From Falsigemmobacter faecalis (GTDB taxonomy: Bacteria; Pseudomonadota; Alphaproteobacteria; Rhodobacterales; Rhodobacteraceae): 64,000 bases of DNA. Both the position numbers and the translations under genes were made by a program. Shown piece after piece: positions 18,352-26,017 of the stretch. Where the stretch lies: NCBI RefSeq assembly GCF_003863335.1, contig NZ_RRAZ01000002.1, forward strand, positions 124,001 to 188,000, read 5' to 3'. A model generated the notes under the pieces. The model made no database searches and was not told where the DNA came from. It saw only the letters and a program-made list of their open reading frames with translations. Every line of letters starts with the position of its first letter. Within the stretch, counting starts at the first letter, position 1.

Positions 18352-18900
18352 TCAACCAGGAAGCGCGCCACCATGCCGCAGTGAGAGCCGAAGGGGGGTC
18401 GGATCTGCGGCATTTCGCCCCTCCTCCTCTGGAACAGACAGCTCTTCCGCCTCGGGTTGGGGGGCGACGGCCTCCTCTTCCACAGGCTCCGGCGGGTCGG
18501 TGCGGCTCAGAAGATCGAGACTTTTCTGTATGATGTCTTTGCCAAGCTCAGCCGAATAGCCCACGGGACCGGGGCCGGTGTTGAAGTCCCAGGCGTAGTC
18601 GCGCGCCACATCCAGATGCGTTGAAATCACCGGATCTGCCGCCCAGGCGCGGCGAAGGGCTGCGTTTTTCAAAGCCTTGGGGACGAAGCTTTGCAAAAAG
18701 GGCCGGATATCGGTCGCCGAAGTGATCGAATCGAGCGCGGGCAGATCGGCCAGCAGCCGCTCCAGCGCCTCACCTTCCGGGAGAGCTTCCGCCCCGCTTT
18801 CAGCAGCAACATCATCGGCCGGGGGCGCTTCAGGCACCTGCGTTTCGGCGCGGCGGGTTTCGCGCACGCGCGACGACCAGCGCTCAAGAAAGCTGCTCAT
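18352..18900 (-). CDS. DUF3306 domain protein, FDH accessory
   Basis: 182 residues. The N-terminus MSSFLERWSSRV and the block ITSATDIRPFLQSFVPKALKNAALRRAW (two pieces around residues 58-86), followed by DYAWDFNTGPGP, are typical of DUF3306. The C-terminal third is acidic and Pro/Glu-rich, probably disordered. The function is unknown; the family is repeatedly found with DUF3305 next to formate dehydrogenase genes. It overlaps the DUF3305 gene by 4 bp. Confidence 0.85.
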   Translation of the reverse strand: MSSFLERWSSRVRETRRAETQVPEAPPADDVAAESGAEALPEGEALERLLADLPALDSITSATDIRPFLQSFVPKALKNAALRRAWAADPVISTHLDVARDYAWDFNTGPGPVGYSAELGKDIIQKSLDLLSRTDPPEPVEEEAVAPQPEAEELSVPEEEGRNAADPTPLRLSLRHGGALPG

Positions 18901-19490
18901 CGCACCGGCCTCTGGCTGCGCGGCAGGCCCGCAGGCGTCAGCCGCCCAGCCTCAGCTTCCGTGCGGCGCTGGCCCGGGCGATGGCCCCCCGGCAGAATGC
19001 GCGGCGCGCTGAGGCTGGGGTCTTCCGCCTCAATCCCCGAGCGGCGCTTTTTGCGAAAGCGCTCTTCCTCGGGGAAAAGGGCGGCGAATTCCGCGATATG
19101 GGCAATCAGCACCTCCGGCATCGGCAGCCGCTCGACCCGCAGGCCGGGATCCGTCGCCATGGCCTCGCCCTCAAAGGGATCGGCGGTGACCAGATGCAGC
19201 TCAACCTTTTCCGGATCATCGGCATTGGCCAGCGAGACCCAGAGCGCGGGCGGCGACATCGCCAGATTGGCGCGCAGGTTCGCCGCATCGCCGGGGTGCA
19301 ATTCCAGCTGGTGCGTGCCCATGAACCAGGTCTCAACCCCGGCTTCCGAGCGGCTCATCAGGCTGCGCGGCGGCAGCGGCGGCGCGGGCATCATCAAAAG
19401 CGCCGGCTGCAGCACCCGCCCGCCCCATTTCGTGGCCGGAGGCCAGGAGCGGGCGATGACCGCGACGGCAATGGGGGGATGCGCGCTCAT
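18897..19490 (-). CDS. DUF3305 domain protein, FDH accessory
   Basis: 197 residues. The family pattern IAVAVIARSWPPATKWGG at the N-terminus, WFMGTHQLELHPGDAANLRANL in the middle and PPALWVSL are clear. The C-terminus is rich in Arg/Lys and Pro. No catalytic motif is seen. ATGA overlaps join it to genes on both sides, indicating tight stoichiometric co-expression with DUF3306 and DUF6352. The role is unknown, thought to be in FDH biogenesis from neighbourhood only. Confidence 0.85.
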   Translation of the reverse strand: MSAHPPIAVAVIARSWPPATKWGGRVLQPALLMMPAPPLPPRSLMSRSEAGVETWFMGTHQLELHPGDAANLRANLAMSPPALWVSLANADDPEKVELHLVTADPFEGEAMATDPGLRVERLPMPEVLIAHIAEFAALFPEEERFRKKRRSGIEAEDPSLSAPRILPGGHRPGQRRTEAEAGRLTPAGLPRSQRPVR

Positions 19491-20485
19491 GCGGCCTCTC
19501 CTTTGGTGGCCACAAGCGGCAGCCCCTCGACCAGGTTCTGCGGCTTGAACTGCACCACCAGGTCTTTGCCGGTCGCCAGCATCGCCCAGGTGGGACGGGT
19601 CTCCAGCCCCGCCCGCAGCGGGCTTCCGGGCGCAAAATCAATGGTGAAAAGCCCCACAAGCTGCGCGGCGGGGGTCTTGCCCTGCCAAAGCGCATTGCCG
19701 TAGTCCGTCCCTTCGCGGGTCAGGCCCACGAACCAGGCCAGATCGGCCTTCTCTTCGCGGGTCACCGGCAGCACCGTCACTTCGACGCGGTGCAGATGGC
19801 GGATAAAGGCGCGGATCGCCTCGGCCAGTCCCATGCGCGAGGCCGGATTACCGCCGAAGTTCTGCACCATGGTATGGGCGTCCGAGCGGCTCCAATATGT
19901 CCAGGCATTGTGATCGCCAAGCACATCCAGCCCCTCAACCCCGCCCTCCATCAGCGCGGCGAGCGGGTTGGTATGAACCTTCGCCTCCATCTCTTCGCGC
20001 AGCTCCAGATCGACCAGATGCAGATGGCCGTCTTTCAGCCAGCCATATTGCGGGCGGAAAAACATCTCAGCGGCGCGCAGCACATGGACATCTTCACAGC
20101 CATCGAGCGCATTGCGCAGGATCAGCTGCACCAGCTGCTGCAACAGCACCGGAGCTGTCGGCACCCGGCCCCGGATCAGCGCCAGATAGCCGCCCTCCAC
20201 CGTGCCCGCCGTGAGCAGCGCCCCGCGCAGGGCCAGCACCAGCTCCCAGTTCTCGCGCCCGTCCGGATCGGCAAGGGCAGCGACATCAGCCGCCGTCACC
20301 TTCGCCAGCGGATCCGCCAGCAGCCGCGCGTGAAGCGCATGCTCCGCCGCGCAGGCCTCCTCCGGGGGGGCAAGTTCCGGCCGCGCCAGCCAGGCCAGCA
20401 GCAGCTCAGGCGTGACCTCAAGCCAGCCGTCTTCGCGGCGGCGCGTCAGATGGTGGCCGGAGGCAACCCAGAACTCTCTCATCAC
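19487..20485 (-). CDS. DUF6352 family protein, FDH-associated
   Basis: 332 residues, predicted soluble, no signal peptide. The N-terminal MREFWVASGHHL and the NRDG-free middle block QNFGGNPASRMGLAEAIRAF fit what I recall of DUF6352; the assignment is by memory of that family and its usual position. Several acidic and His residues (VDLELREEM, DVHVL, GDHNAWTYW) could bind metal but none is diagnostic. It overlaps its neighbours by 4 bp on each side. Confidence 0.7.
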   Translation of the reverse strand: MMREFWVASGHHLTRRREDGWLEVTPELLLAWLARPELAPPEEACAAEHALHARLLADPLAKVTAADVAALADPDGRENWELVLALRGALLTAGTVEGGYLALIRGRVPTAPVLLQQLVQLILRNALDGCEDVHVLRAAEMFFRPQYGWLKDGHLHLVDLELREEMEAKVHTNPLAALMEGGVEGLDVLGDHNAWTYWSRSDAHTMVQNFGGNPASRMGLAEAIRAFIRHLHRVEVTVLPVTREEKADLAWFVGLTREGTDYGNALWQGKTPAAQLVGLFTIDFAPGSPLRAGLETRPTWAMLATGKDLVVQFKPQNLVEGLPLVATKGEAA

Positions 20486-21048
20486 GTCTCTCCCGAACGC
20501 AGGCCGGCAAAGAGATCAATCCCCTCACCCGGCTCGTCCTCGTCACTTTCTACAAAATGGAACGGCCTGTCATGTCCGCCAAGTCCCGGCGCGCCATAAG
20601 CCGTCTCTGCGCGCGGGCGCAGCGCGCGGAAGCGCTCGCGGATTTCGCCCGCCTCGTCTTCTTCGCGGTGCAGCGCGATGATCCGCCCTTCCTCATGGCC
20701 GCGGCAAAGCTCTTCGGAAAAGGCGATTTCCTCTTCCGCCGCCCCCCGCGCGCTTTGCAGATCGGGCGCGCCCAGATGGCGCATAAAGCTTTCGGCCAGC
20801 GCCTCCACCGCCGCCACCCGTTCGGCAAAAGTCACCCGCGTCACCACCGCGAGCGTCGAAAAGCCAAAGGACTGCACGCCAAGAAAGGCCGAGCGAAAGG
20901 CCACCCGCTCTTTGCGCGACAGGCTGTCAAAGGGGCGGCCGTGGAAGAGAAATCCCCCCGGCACCGCCCATTCCCCCGGCTCTGCGGCGGGCGAGAACAG
21001 GATCCCGTCAGAGGCATCAAGCCTGAGGGTGCGCAGCAGGCTTACCAC
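20482..21048 (-). CDS. DUF6505 family protein, FDH-associated
   Basis: 188 residues, soluble. N-terminal LLRTLRLDASDGILFSP and WAVPGGFLF, then SLSRKERVAFRSAFLGVQSFGFSTL, resemble DUF6505. The C-terminus is acidic (ESDEDEPGEG). No enzymatic signature is recognised. It overlaps the lipoate-ligase-like gene upstream by 7 bp and the DUF6352 gene downstream by 4 bp, so it is the second member of a five-gene coupled set. Confidence 0.7.
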   Translation of the reverse strand: MVSLLRTLRLDASDGILFSPAAEPGEWAVPGGFLFHGRPFDSLSRKERVAFRSAFLGVQSFGFSTLAVVTRVTFAERVAAVEALAESFMRHLGAPDLQSARGAAEEEIAFSEELCRGHEEGRIIALHREEDEAGEIRERFRALRPRAETAYGAPGLGGHDRPFHFVESDEDEPGEGIDLFAGLRSGET

Positions 21049-21740
21049 TTCGGCCCCCCGCGATCCGCATCCCGCCAGCGCGCTTCATCAAGGACCAAGG
21101 CCAGCGGCGGCAGTTGCAGACGGCCATTCACGATCTCAGCCCCCTTCAGCGCCTCATCGCCTTCCACCCGATCCAGCAGGCGGCGCAGCAGCGCATTCAC
21201 GCCGTCATACTGCCAGCGGTCCACAATCAGCTTCAGCCAGGAGGCGAAGCTCTCAATGATCGCCGCAGTTTCCCCGAAGTCCTCCTCCTCAAGCGAGGTG
21301 GTGAAGGGGTAAAGCCCCGGCTCTTCCAGACCCGGCCGATCAGACAGGATTTCGGCCGCAAAGATCACCCATTCGGGCAGGCCATCCCCGCCCAAAGGCC
21401 CCGCCTGCCAGCGCGTGCCGGCAATCAGCGCCCCGTCATAACGAATCTGGTCGGGAAATCCGACCCGGATCTGACGCTCCGGCTGGCCATGCTGCACCAG
21501 GGCCTCACAGAGCGCGGCGACTGCGGCAATATAGCCCAGCTCTGCTTCAGCGGCGGTTGAGACCAGCGGCGGCCCCGGCTCCAGCACCACCGCGATCGCC
21601 AGAACCCCCTCCGCCTCCCGCCAGAGCAGCGTGCCCGCCCCCTCATGGGCCTGAGCCGCCGCCAGCGCCAGCAGATCGCCCTCAGGGGCCTCAATGGCCC
21701 GGAAGGGGGGCGGCAGCAGCAGGCGCGGCAGATCTGACAT
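21042..21740 (-). CDS. Biotin/lipoate protein ligase-like protein (DUF4444)
   Basis: About 232 residues from ATG 21740. It resembles the catalytic fold of biotin/lipoate ligases (GTLLWREAEGVLAIAVVLEPG, then VGFPDQIRYDGALIAGTRWQ, where ligases have the substrate Lys-containing loop). The usual KxxG lysine motif is not obvious; the matching place reads RYDGALIAG. So it may have lost ligase chemistry and act as a binding or adaptor protein, or use another lysine. It is the first gene of the minus-strand FDH accessory run, transcribed away from the 4Fe-4S gene. Confidence 0.72.
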   Translation of the reverse strand: MSDLPRLLLPPPFRAIEAPEGDLLALAAAQAHEGAGTLLWREAEGVLAIAVVLEPGPPLVSTAAEAELGYIAAVAALCEALVQHGQPERQIRVGFPDQIRYDGALIAGTRWQAGPLGGDGLPEWVIFAAEILSDRPGLEEPGLYPFTTSLEEEDFGETAAIIESFASWLKLIVDRWQYDGVNALLRRLLDRVEGDEALKGAEIVNGRLQLPPLALVLDEARWRDADRGGPKW

Positions 21741-21889
21741 AGCGGTTCTCCGAAAACGGGCTCTACAGGGTGACAAGCAGGCCACAATCGCCTAGATCAG
21801 CACAGGGCCTGCCGGACAAAAAGACACATTCTGCAGGATTTAGCAGAACCCTTCCCCCCGCGCATCCCCCCTGAAACAGAAGGACAGCC
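21741..21889. promoter_or_regulatory. Divergent control region of the FDH accessory genes
   Basis: 149 bp separating the divergent DUF4444 and 4Fe-4S genes. It contains an inverted repeat TTCTGC-N8-GCAGAA at 21829-21848, and further GCAGGCC/GGCCTGC elements at about 21778-21812. It is locally less GC-rich than its flanks. It should hold both promoters; the repeat is a candidate operator, with the regulator unknown. Confidence 0.55.
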
Positions 21890-23860
21890 ATGACCCGCCA
21901 CTCCGCCTGTAGCCTGACCTGCAATTGCCTCGGCTCTCTCGCCCCCGATGAGGCGGCGCTGAGCCGCGCAGGATTTGCGCCCGAAGGGGGCGTGGCCACG
22001 GAACTTTGCGGGCAGGATCTGAACCTTCTGAGCGATGCCGTGGGCCTGGCCCTGCAGGAAGGACGCGATCTGGTGATCGGCTGCCGGCGCAAAGAGGGGC
22101 TCTTCCGCGATCTGCTGGCAGGATCAGAGATCGACCTCAGCCCTGGTTTTGTCGATGTGCATGCCCATGCGCTCTGGTCGGATGAGGCGGCCGCCGCGGG
22201 GCCGAAACTGGCCGCGCTGCACGCAAAAGCAGCCGTGGAGCTGCCGCCGGTCAAAACGGTGACTTACGAGTCCCAGGGCGTGACGCTGATCCTTGGCCGC
22301 GATGAGCGCGCGCTGGATCTGGCCCGCGCGCTGCAGGGGCAGCTTGATGTGACGGTGCTGTTGCAGCCCCGGGCAGAGGCCCTGCCGCGCAGCGGCGATG
22401 CCTTCCCGGTGGCCCAGGGCCTGGTGAAAAAGGCCGAGGGCTGGCTTGGCGGCTTTAAGCTGGTCATCGATGCCTATGCCCTGTCGCCCCCGGCGCCGCG
22501 CAGCGGCTACAGCTTTGGCGAGGGGCGCGACGGCGCGGTCTCAAACTGCGATCTGGTGATTGATCTGACGGGGGCGGCGCCCCTCTTCAGCGCCCATGAT
22601 CTGCGCCCGGGCTATCTGCGCGATGATCCCGCCCGCCCCGGCGTGGTGGCGGAACTGGCGCTGAAGGCCGCGGGCATGATCGGCACCTTTGACAAAGAGC
22701 GTTACGTCAGTCTGAACCCCGGTCTGTGCGCCCATTCGCGCAACCGCCTTTCCGGCTGCAGCAATTGCGTTGATCTTTGCCCGACCGGGGCGATCACGCC
22801 GGGCGGCGATGTGGTCTCGATTGATCCGATGATCTGCGCGGGCTGCGGGCAATGCGCCGCCGCCTGCCCGGGGGGTGCGATCAGCTATGATCTGCCCCCC
22901 GTCGGCACTGTGGCGCAGCAGCTGCGCGCCATGCTCACGGCCTATGAGGCCGCGGGCGGCACCCGGCAGCCCGTCCTGCTCTTTGCCGACAGCAAACACG
23001 GCATGGCGCTGATTGAGCTCTCGGCCCGCCTCGGGCGCGGACTTCCGGCCCATGTGCTGCCCTTTGAGGTGAATGAGCTGACCCGGCTTGGGCCTGACGC
23101 CCTTGCCGCCGCCCTCGCCTGGGGGGCCGATGTGCTGCTGCTGGCCCCTGAGCGTCCCGGCCATCCGCTGGAGGGCCTGGAGGCCACCCTGGGGCTGATC
23201 GGTGATCTGACCGGGCCGATGGGCTATGCCGCCGACCGTCTGGTGCTTTTGCAGACCGACGACCCGGAGGTGCTGGAGCGCCATCTGCGCCAGCCCCGCA
23301 GCGGCCCAAATCCGGCGGCCTCGCGCTTCCTGCCGCCCTCGGACAAACGCGGGCTGATGCTCACCGCGCTGACCGAGTTGAACCGCCTTGCGCCCGCGCC
23401 CCAAAGCCGGGTGCCGCTGGCCAAAGGCGCGCCCTTCGGGGCGGTTGTGCTCGATACCTCCGCCTGCACGCTTTGCATGGCCTGCGCCGGGGCCTGCCCG
23501 GCGGGGGCGCTGATCGACAATCCCGAAAGCCCGATGCTGCGCTTTACCGAAAGCGCCTGCCTGCAATGCGGGATCTGCGAGGCGACCTGCCCGGAAAAGG
23601 CCATCACCCTGACGCCGCAGGTCGATTTCACCGCCTGGGATCAGCCCAAACGCGTGCTTCACGAAGAAGAGCCTTTCTGCTGCACCGGCTGCGGCACCGG
23701 CTTTGGCACCCGCTCGGGGATAGAGCGGATCATGGCAAAGCTTGAGGGGCATTGGATGTTCACCGGCGCGCGCGGCAATACCGGCATCTCGATGCTGACG
23801 CTTTGCGAAGACTGCCGCGTCAAACGCGCGGCTGAGGCCGGATTTGAGGCGCATCACTAA
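21890..23860 (+). CDS. Multi-cluster 4Fe-4S protein of the FDH locus
   Basis: 656 residues, cytoplasmic. Two ferredoxin pairs are visible: Cys290/293/297 with Cys316/319/322/326, and Cys526/529/532/536 with Cys557/560/563/567. The N-terminus has clustered cysteines (7, 11, 13, then 40 and 65), and the C-terminus holds FCCTGCG (597-601) and LCEDC (639-642), which look like further cluster or zinc sites. The central HdrA/CoxF-like part between the ferredoxin pairs has no catalytic motif I can name. An electron-transfer or cluster-scaffold role for formate metabolism is inferred from the divergent FDH accessory genes. ATG 21890 follows AGAAGGA. Confidence 0.85.
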   Translation: MTRHSACSLTCNCLGSLAPDEAALSRAGFAPEGGVATELCGQDLNLLSDAVGLALQEGRDLVIGCRRKEGLFRDLLAGSEIDLSPGFVDVHAHALWSDEAAAAGPKLAALHAKAAVELPPVKTVTYESQGVTLILGRDERALDLARALQGQLDVTVLLQPRAEALPRSGDAFPVAQGLVKKAEGWLGGFKLVIDAYALSPPAPRSGYSFGEGRDGAVSNCDLVIDLTGAAPLFSAHDLRPGYLRDDPARPGVVAELALKAAGMIGTFDKERYVSLNPGLCAHSRNRLSGCSNCVDLCPTGAITPGGDVVSIDPMICAGCGQCAAACPGGAISYDLPPVGTVAQQLRAMLTAYEAAGGTRQPVLLFADSKHGMALIELSARLGRGLPAHVLPFEVNELTRLGPDALAAALAWGADVLLLAPERPGHPLEGLEATLGLIGDLTGPMGYAADRLVLLQTDDPEVLERHLRQPRSGPNPAASRFLPPSDKRGLMLTALTELNRLAPAPQSRVPLAKGAPFGAVVLDTSACTLCMACAGACPAGALIDNPESPMLRFTESACLQCGICEATCPEKAITLTPQVDFTAWDQPKRVLHEEEPFCCTGCGTGFGTRSGIERIMAKLEGHWMFTGARGNTGISMLTLCEDCRVKRAAEAGFEAHH

Positions 23861-23861
23861 G

Positions 23862-24386
23862 ATGGACCGCCCGCTCCTTGCTGCGCTGATTTTTGATGAG
23901 AGCATGGCCCCCGATCCGATGATCGCGGCCGTGCTGGCGCGCCATCCCGGTCTGCGGGTGGCGGGTCTTTTGCAATCCCCCGCCCGAGAGGGCGACTGCG
24001 ACTGCCGCGATCTGACCGTGCGCGATCTGCAGACCGGCGCGGTTCATGCGATCACGCAAAACCTTGGGGCGATGTCGCGCGGCTGCCGCCTCGATGGCGG
24101 CGCGCTGGCAGAGCTGGCGGGCGGGCTTTTGCGCGCGCTGCAAAGCGGGCCGGATCTTTTGATCCTGAACCGCTTTGGCAAATCTGAGGCCGAGGGCGGC
24201 GGGCTGCGCCAGGTGCTGGAGGAGGCGCTGGCGCGCGGGATCCCCACGCTCGCGCCGGTCAACCCGCGTCATCTGGCGCTCTGGCGCGATTATGCCGGTG
24301 ATCTGGCAGAAGACTTACCCTGCGATGCCGGGGCCTTAGAGAACTGGATTTCAAGAGCGCTGCGGCCCGCCAAAATCTGCCCCTGA
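23862..24386 (+). CDS. DUF2478 family NTPase-like protein
   Basis: 174 residues. Conserved DUF2478 pieces are visible: CDCRDLTVRDL, ITQNLGAMSRGCRLDGGAL, DLLILNRFGKSEAEGGGLR and GIPTLAPVN. The family resembles P-loop proteins such as MobB but its classical P-loop is missing here; LNRFGKSEAEG is the strongest motif. It is often found with molybdate or molybdoenzyme genes. The ATG is 1 bp after the 4Fe-4S stop, so it is translationally coupled. The biochemical role is unknown. Confidence 0.85.
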   Translation: MDRPLLAALIFDESMAPDPMIAAVLARHPGLRVAGLLQSPAREGDCDCRDLTVRDLQTGAVHAITQNLGAMSRGCRLDGGALAELAGGLLRALQSGPDLLILNRFGKSEAEGGGLRQVLEEALARGIPTLAPVNPRHLALWRDYAGDLAEDLPCDAGALENWISRALRPAKICP

Positions 24387-24449
24387 TGCTTTGACAGGCG
24401 CTCCCGGGCTTTGCACCAGGCCTGCGCATCCGCAAAAGGAGGCCCAGGG

Positions 24450-25016
24450 ATGATAAAAGGGCGACGACGCCACGCTTTTTCTTCAGGGTGCCGAAGAGAC
24501 CCGTTCTGCCTGGGCCCCGGTCTCCCGCTCTCCGGTGACCGCCCCCCGTTTTTGCGCTGATCCCTCGGGGATTGGCTTTTCCGCCCTTCTACACCCGCCG
24601 GGGCAATCCAGCCGCCACACCGCTGGCGGGGAGGCTGTCTGCTATGCCTCGGGTATGGGGGCGGGGGCCGGGCTTTTCGCGGCAAGGCTGAAGGCCGGGG
24701 ATGACCTGGTGCTCTCGGATGTCGGCTCTGCGACCTGCCATCAGGGCATTGAGGGAAGCTGCGCCGAGCCCGCCGCCGTCTCGGCCCTGCTGCGCCCCGG
24801 AAAAACCCAGGGCTTACGCCTGCCAACCCGATCCTGCGGCTGACCGATCTTGCCGCCATCGCGGCGGAAATCCCGGTCGACAGCACCCTCGCCACGCAGC
24901 CTTTGCAGCTTGCGGCGAATTTCGAGGTGCATTCGCTGGCGAAACAGGTCTGCGGCCATGGCGATGCGCTCGGCGGTGCGGTGATCGTGACAGACCCCCT
25001 GCCCGGCGCGGCCTGA
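24450..25016 (+). pseudogene. Broken Cys/Met-metabolism PLP-dependent enzyme (cystathionine gamma-synthase-like)
   Basis: A perfect AAAGGAGG at 24439-24446 still stands before ATG 24450, but the frame stops after about 32 codons. Reading across frames recovers the family in order: DATLFLQGAEETRS, then FYTRRGNP, GGEAVCYASGMGAGAGLFAA, LKAGDDLVLSDVGSA, and after a gap ILRLTDLAAIAAEIPVDSTL, LAANFEVHSLAKQV and CGHGDALGGAVI, with a stop at 25016. HSLAK keeps the PLP lysine. The N-terminal half has frameshifts, much of the middle is deleted and the C-terminal domain is gone. The intact enzyme would act in trans-sulfuration or methionine breakdown. The IclR gene downstream is intact. Confidence 0.82.
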
Positions 25017-25106
25017 GCCTTTCAAAGCGCTCCGGGCTGCGCTTTTTGTGACCCTGCGCAACGGTATGCTGCGGCGGCTTCCCCTGGCCTGCCGCGCGGA
25101 ATAGAA

Positions 25107-25127
25107 CTGTCTCAGGGACGGAGACAG
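25107..25127 (+). promoter_or_regulatory. Inverted repeat just upstream of the IclR gene
   Basis: CTGTCTC-N7-GAGACAG ends 12 bp before the IclR start codon. It could be an autoregulatory operator or a leader hairpin near the ribosome-binding site. It does not resemble the TTCCGC-type palindrome upstream of the acyl-CoA dehydrogenases. Confidence 0.45.
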
Positions 25128-25139
25128 AAAGTTAAGCAT

Positions 25140-25967
25140 ATGAAAAAACGCAGCGAACTTCCGCAGATCGCGGAAGCCGGGGACGGAAAAGCGCCGCTCG
25201 ATGGCGACCGGCAGTTTGTTGCAGCGCTCTGGCGCGGAATGGAAGTGCTGCGGGTCTTTGGCCCGCGTGACGACGGCCTCAGCAACCAGGAGATCGCCGC
25301 GCGCACGGGGTTCAGCCCCTCTACCGTCTCGCGGTTGACCTATACGCTGAGCGTGATGGGCCATCTGCGTTATGTGACGCGGGACGGGCGCTACCGGCTG
25401 GGAATGCCGGTTCTGGGGCTGGGGCTGGCCTGTCTGGCGGGGCTGGCGATCCGGCAGATCGCGCATCCTTTGATGCAGGAGCTGGCGGATTTCGCAGGTC
25501 CCGGCAACCTCGTGTCGCTGTCGATGCGCGAGGGGCTGTCGATGACCTATATCCATTCGGTGCGGGCGGAGACGCAGATGTCGCTCTCGCTGGATCTGGG
25601 CACCCGGATCAATCTGGCGCGCAGCTCTGCCGGGCGGGTCTGGCTGGCCGCCTGCCCCGATGACGAGCGTGAGGCCGTGCTGGCGCGGATTGCGGCGGAA
25701 GAAAACGGCGGCGCGGCCCTGGTGCGCAGCCTGCGCGAGGGGATTGAGGCCGTGCAAAGCCGGGGCTATGCGCTGAACATCGGCGGCTGGCGTCCGGGGG
25801 TGAATGTGGTCGCGGTGCCGATCGCGCCCCAGGGGGCCGATCAGACGGTCTATGCGCTTGGCTGCGGTGGGCCGTCCTACCGGCTGACGCCGGACTATCT
25901 GGAGGGAGAGATCGCGCCAAGGCTACTCGATATCACCCGCCGCATTGCCGCCAGCCGTCCGGGCTGA
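25140..25967 (+). CDS. IclR family transcriptional regulator
   Basis: 275 residues, standard IclR length. The N-terminal winged helix-turn-helix reads LSNQEIAARTGFSPSTVSRL (about residues 55-74), followed by YRLGMPVLGLG and the C-terminal effector domain with NLVSLSMREG and SSAGRVWLA. A cytoplasmic regulator of a catabolic pathway; the effector is likely a small organic acid or acyl compound, by family. The nearest palindrome of IclR type is at 28408-28424, upstream of the acyl-CoA dehydrogenase pair that converges on this gene, which makes that operon a likely target. Confidence 0.92.
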   Translation: MKKRSELPQIAEAGDGKAPLDGDRQFVAALWRGMEVLRVFGPRDDGLSNQEIAARTGFSPSTVSRLTYTLSVMGHLRYVTRDGRYRLGMPVLGLGLACLAGLAIRQIAHPLMQELADFAGPGNLVSLSMREGLSMTYIHSVRAETQMSLSLDLGTRINLARSSAGRVWLAACPDDEREAVLARIAAEENGGAALVRSLREGIEAVQSRGYALNIGGWRPGVNVVAVPIAPQGADQTVYALGCGGPSYRLTPDYLEGEIAPRLLDITRRIAASRPG

Positions 25968-25972
25968 CGCAA

Positions 25973-26000
25973 AAGGCCCGCTCTGCTGAGCGGGCCTTTG
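25973..26000. terminator. Bidirectional terminator between iclR-type gene and acyl-CoA dehydrogenases
   Basis: A perfect 12-bp stem AAAGGCCCGCTC / GAGCGGGCCTTT with a 4-base loop. The A and T flanks let it serve both convergent genes. Confidence 0.85.
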
Positions 26001-26017
26001 AGTTTATGCAAGCAGGC

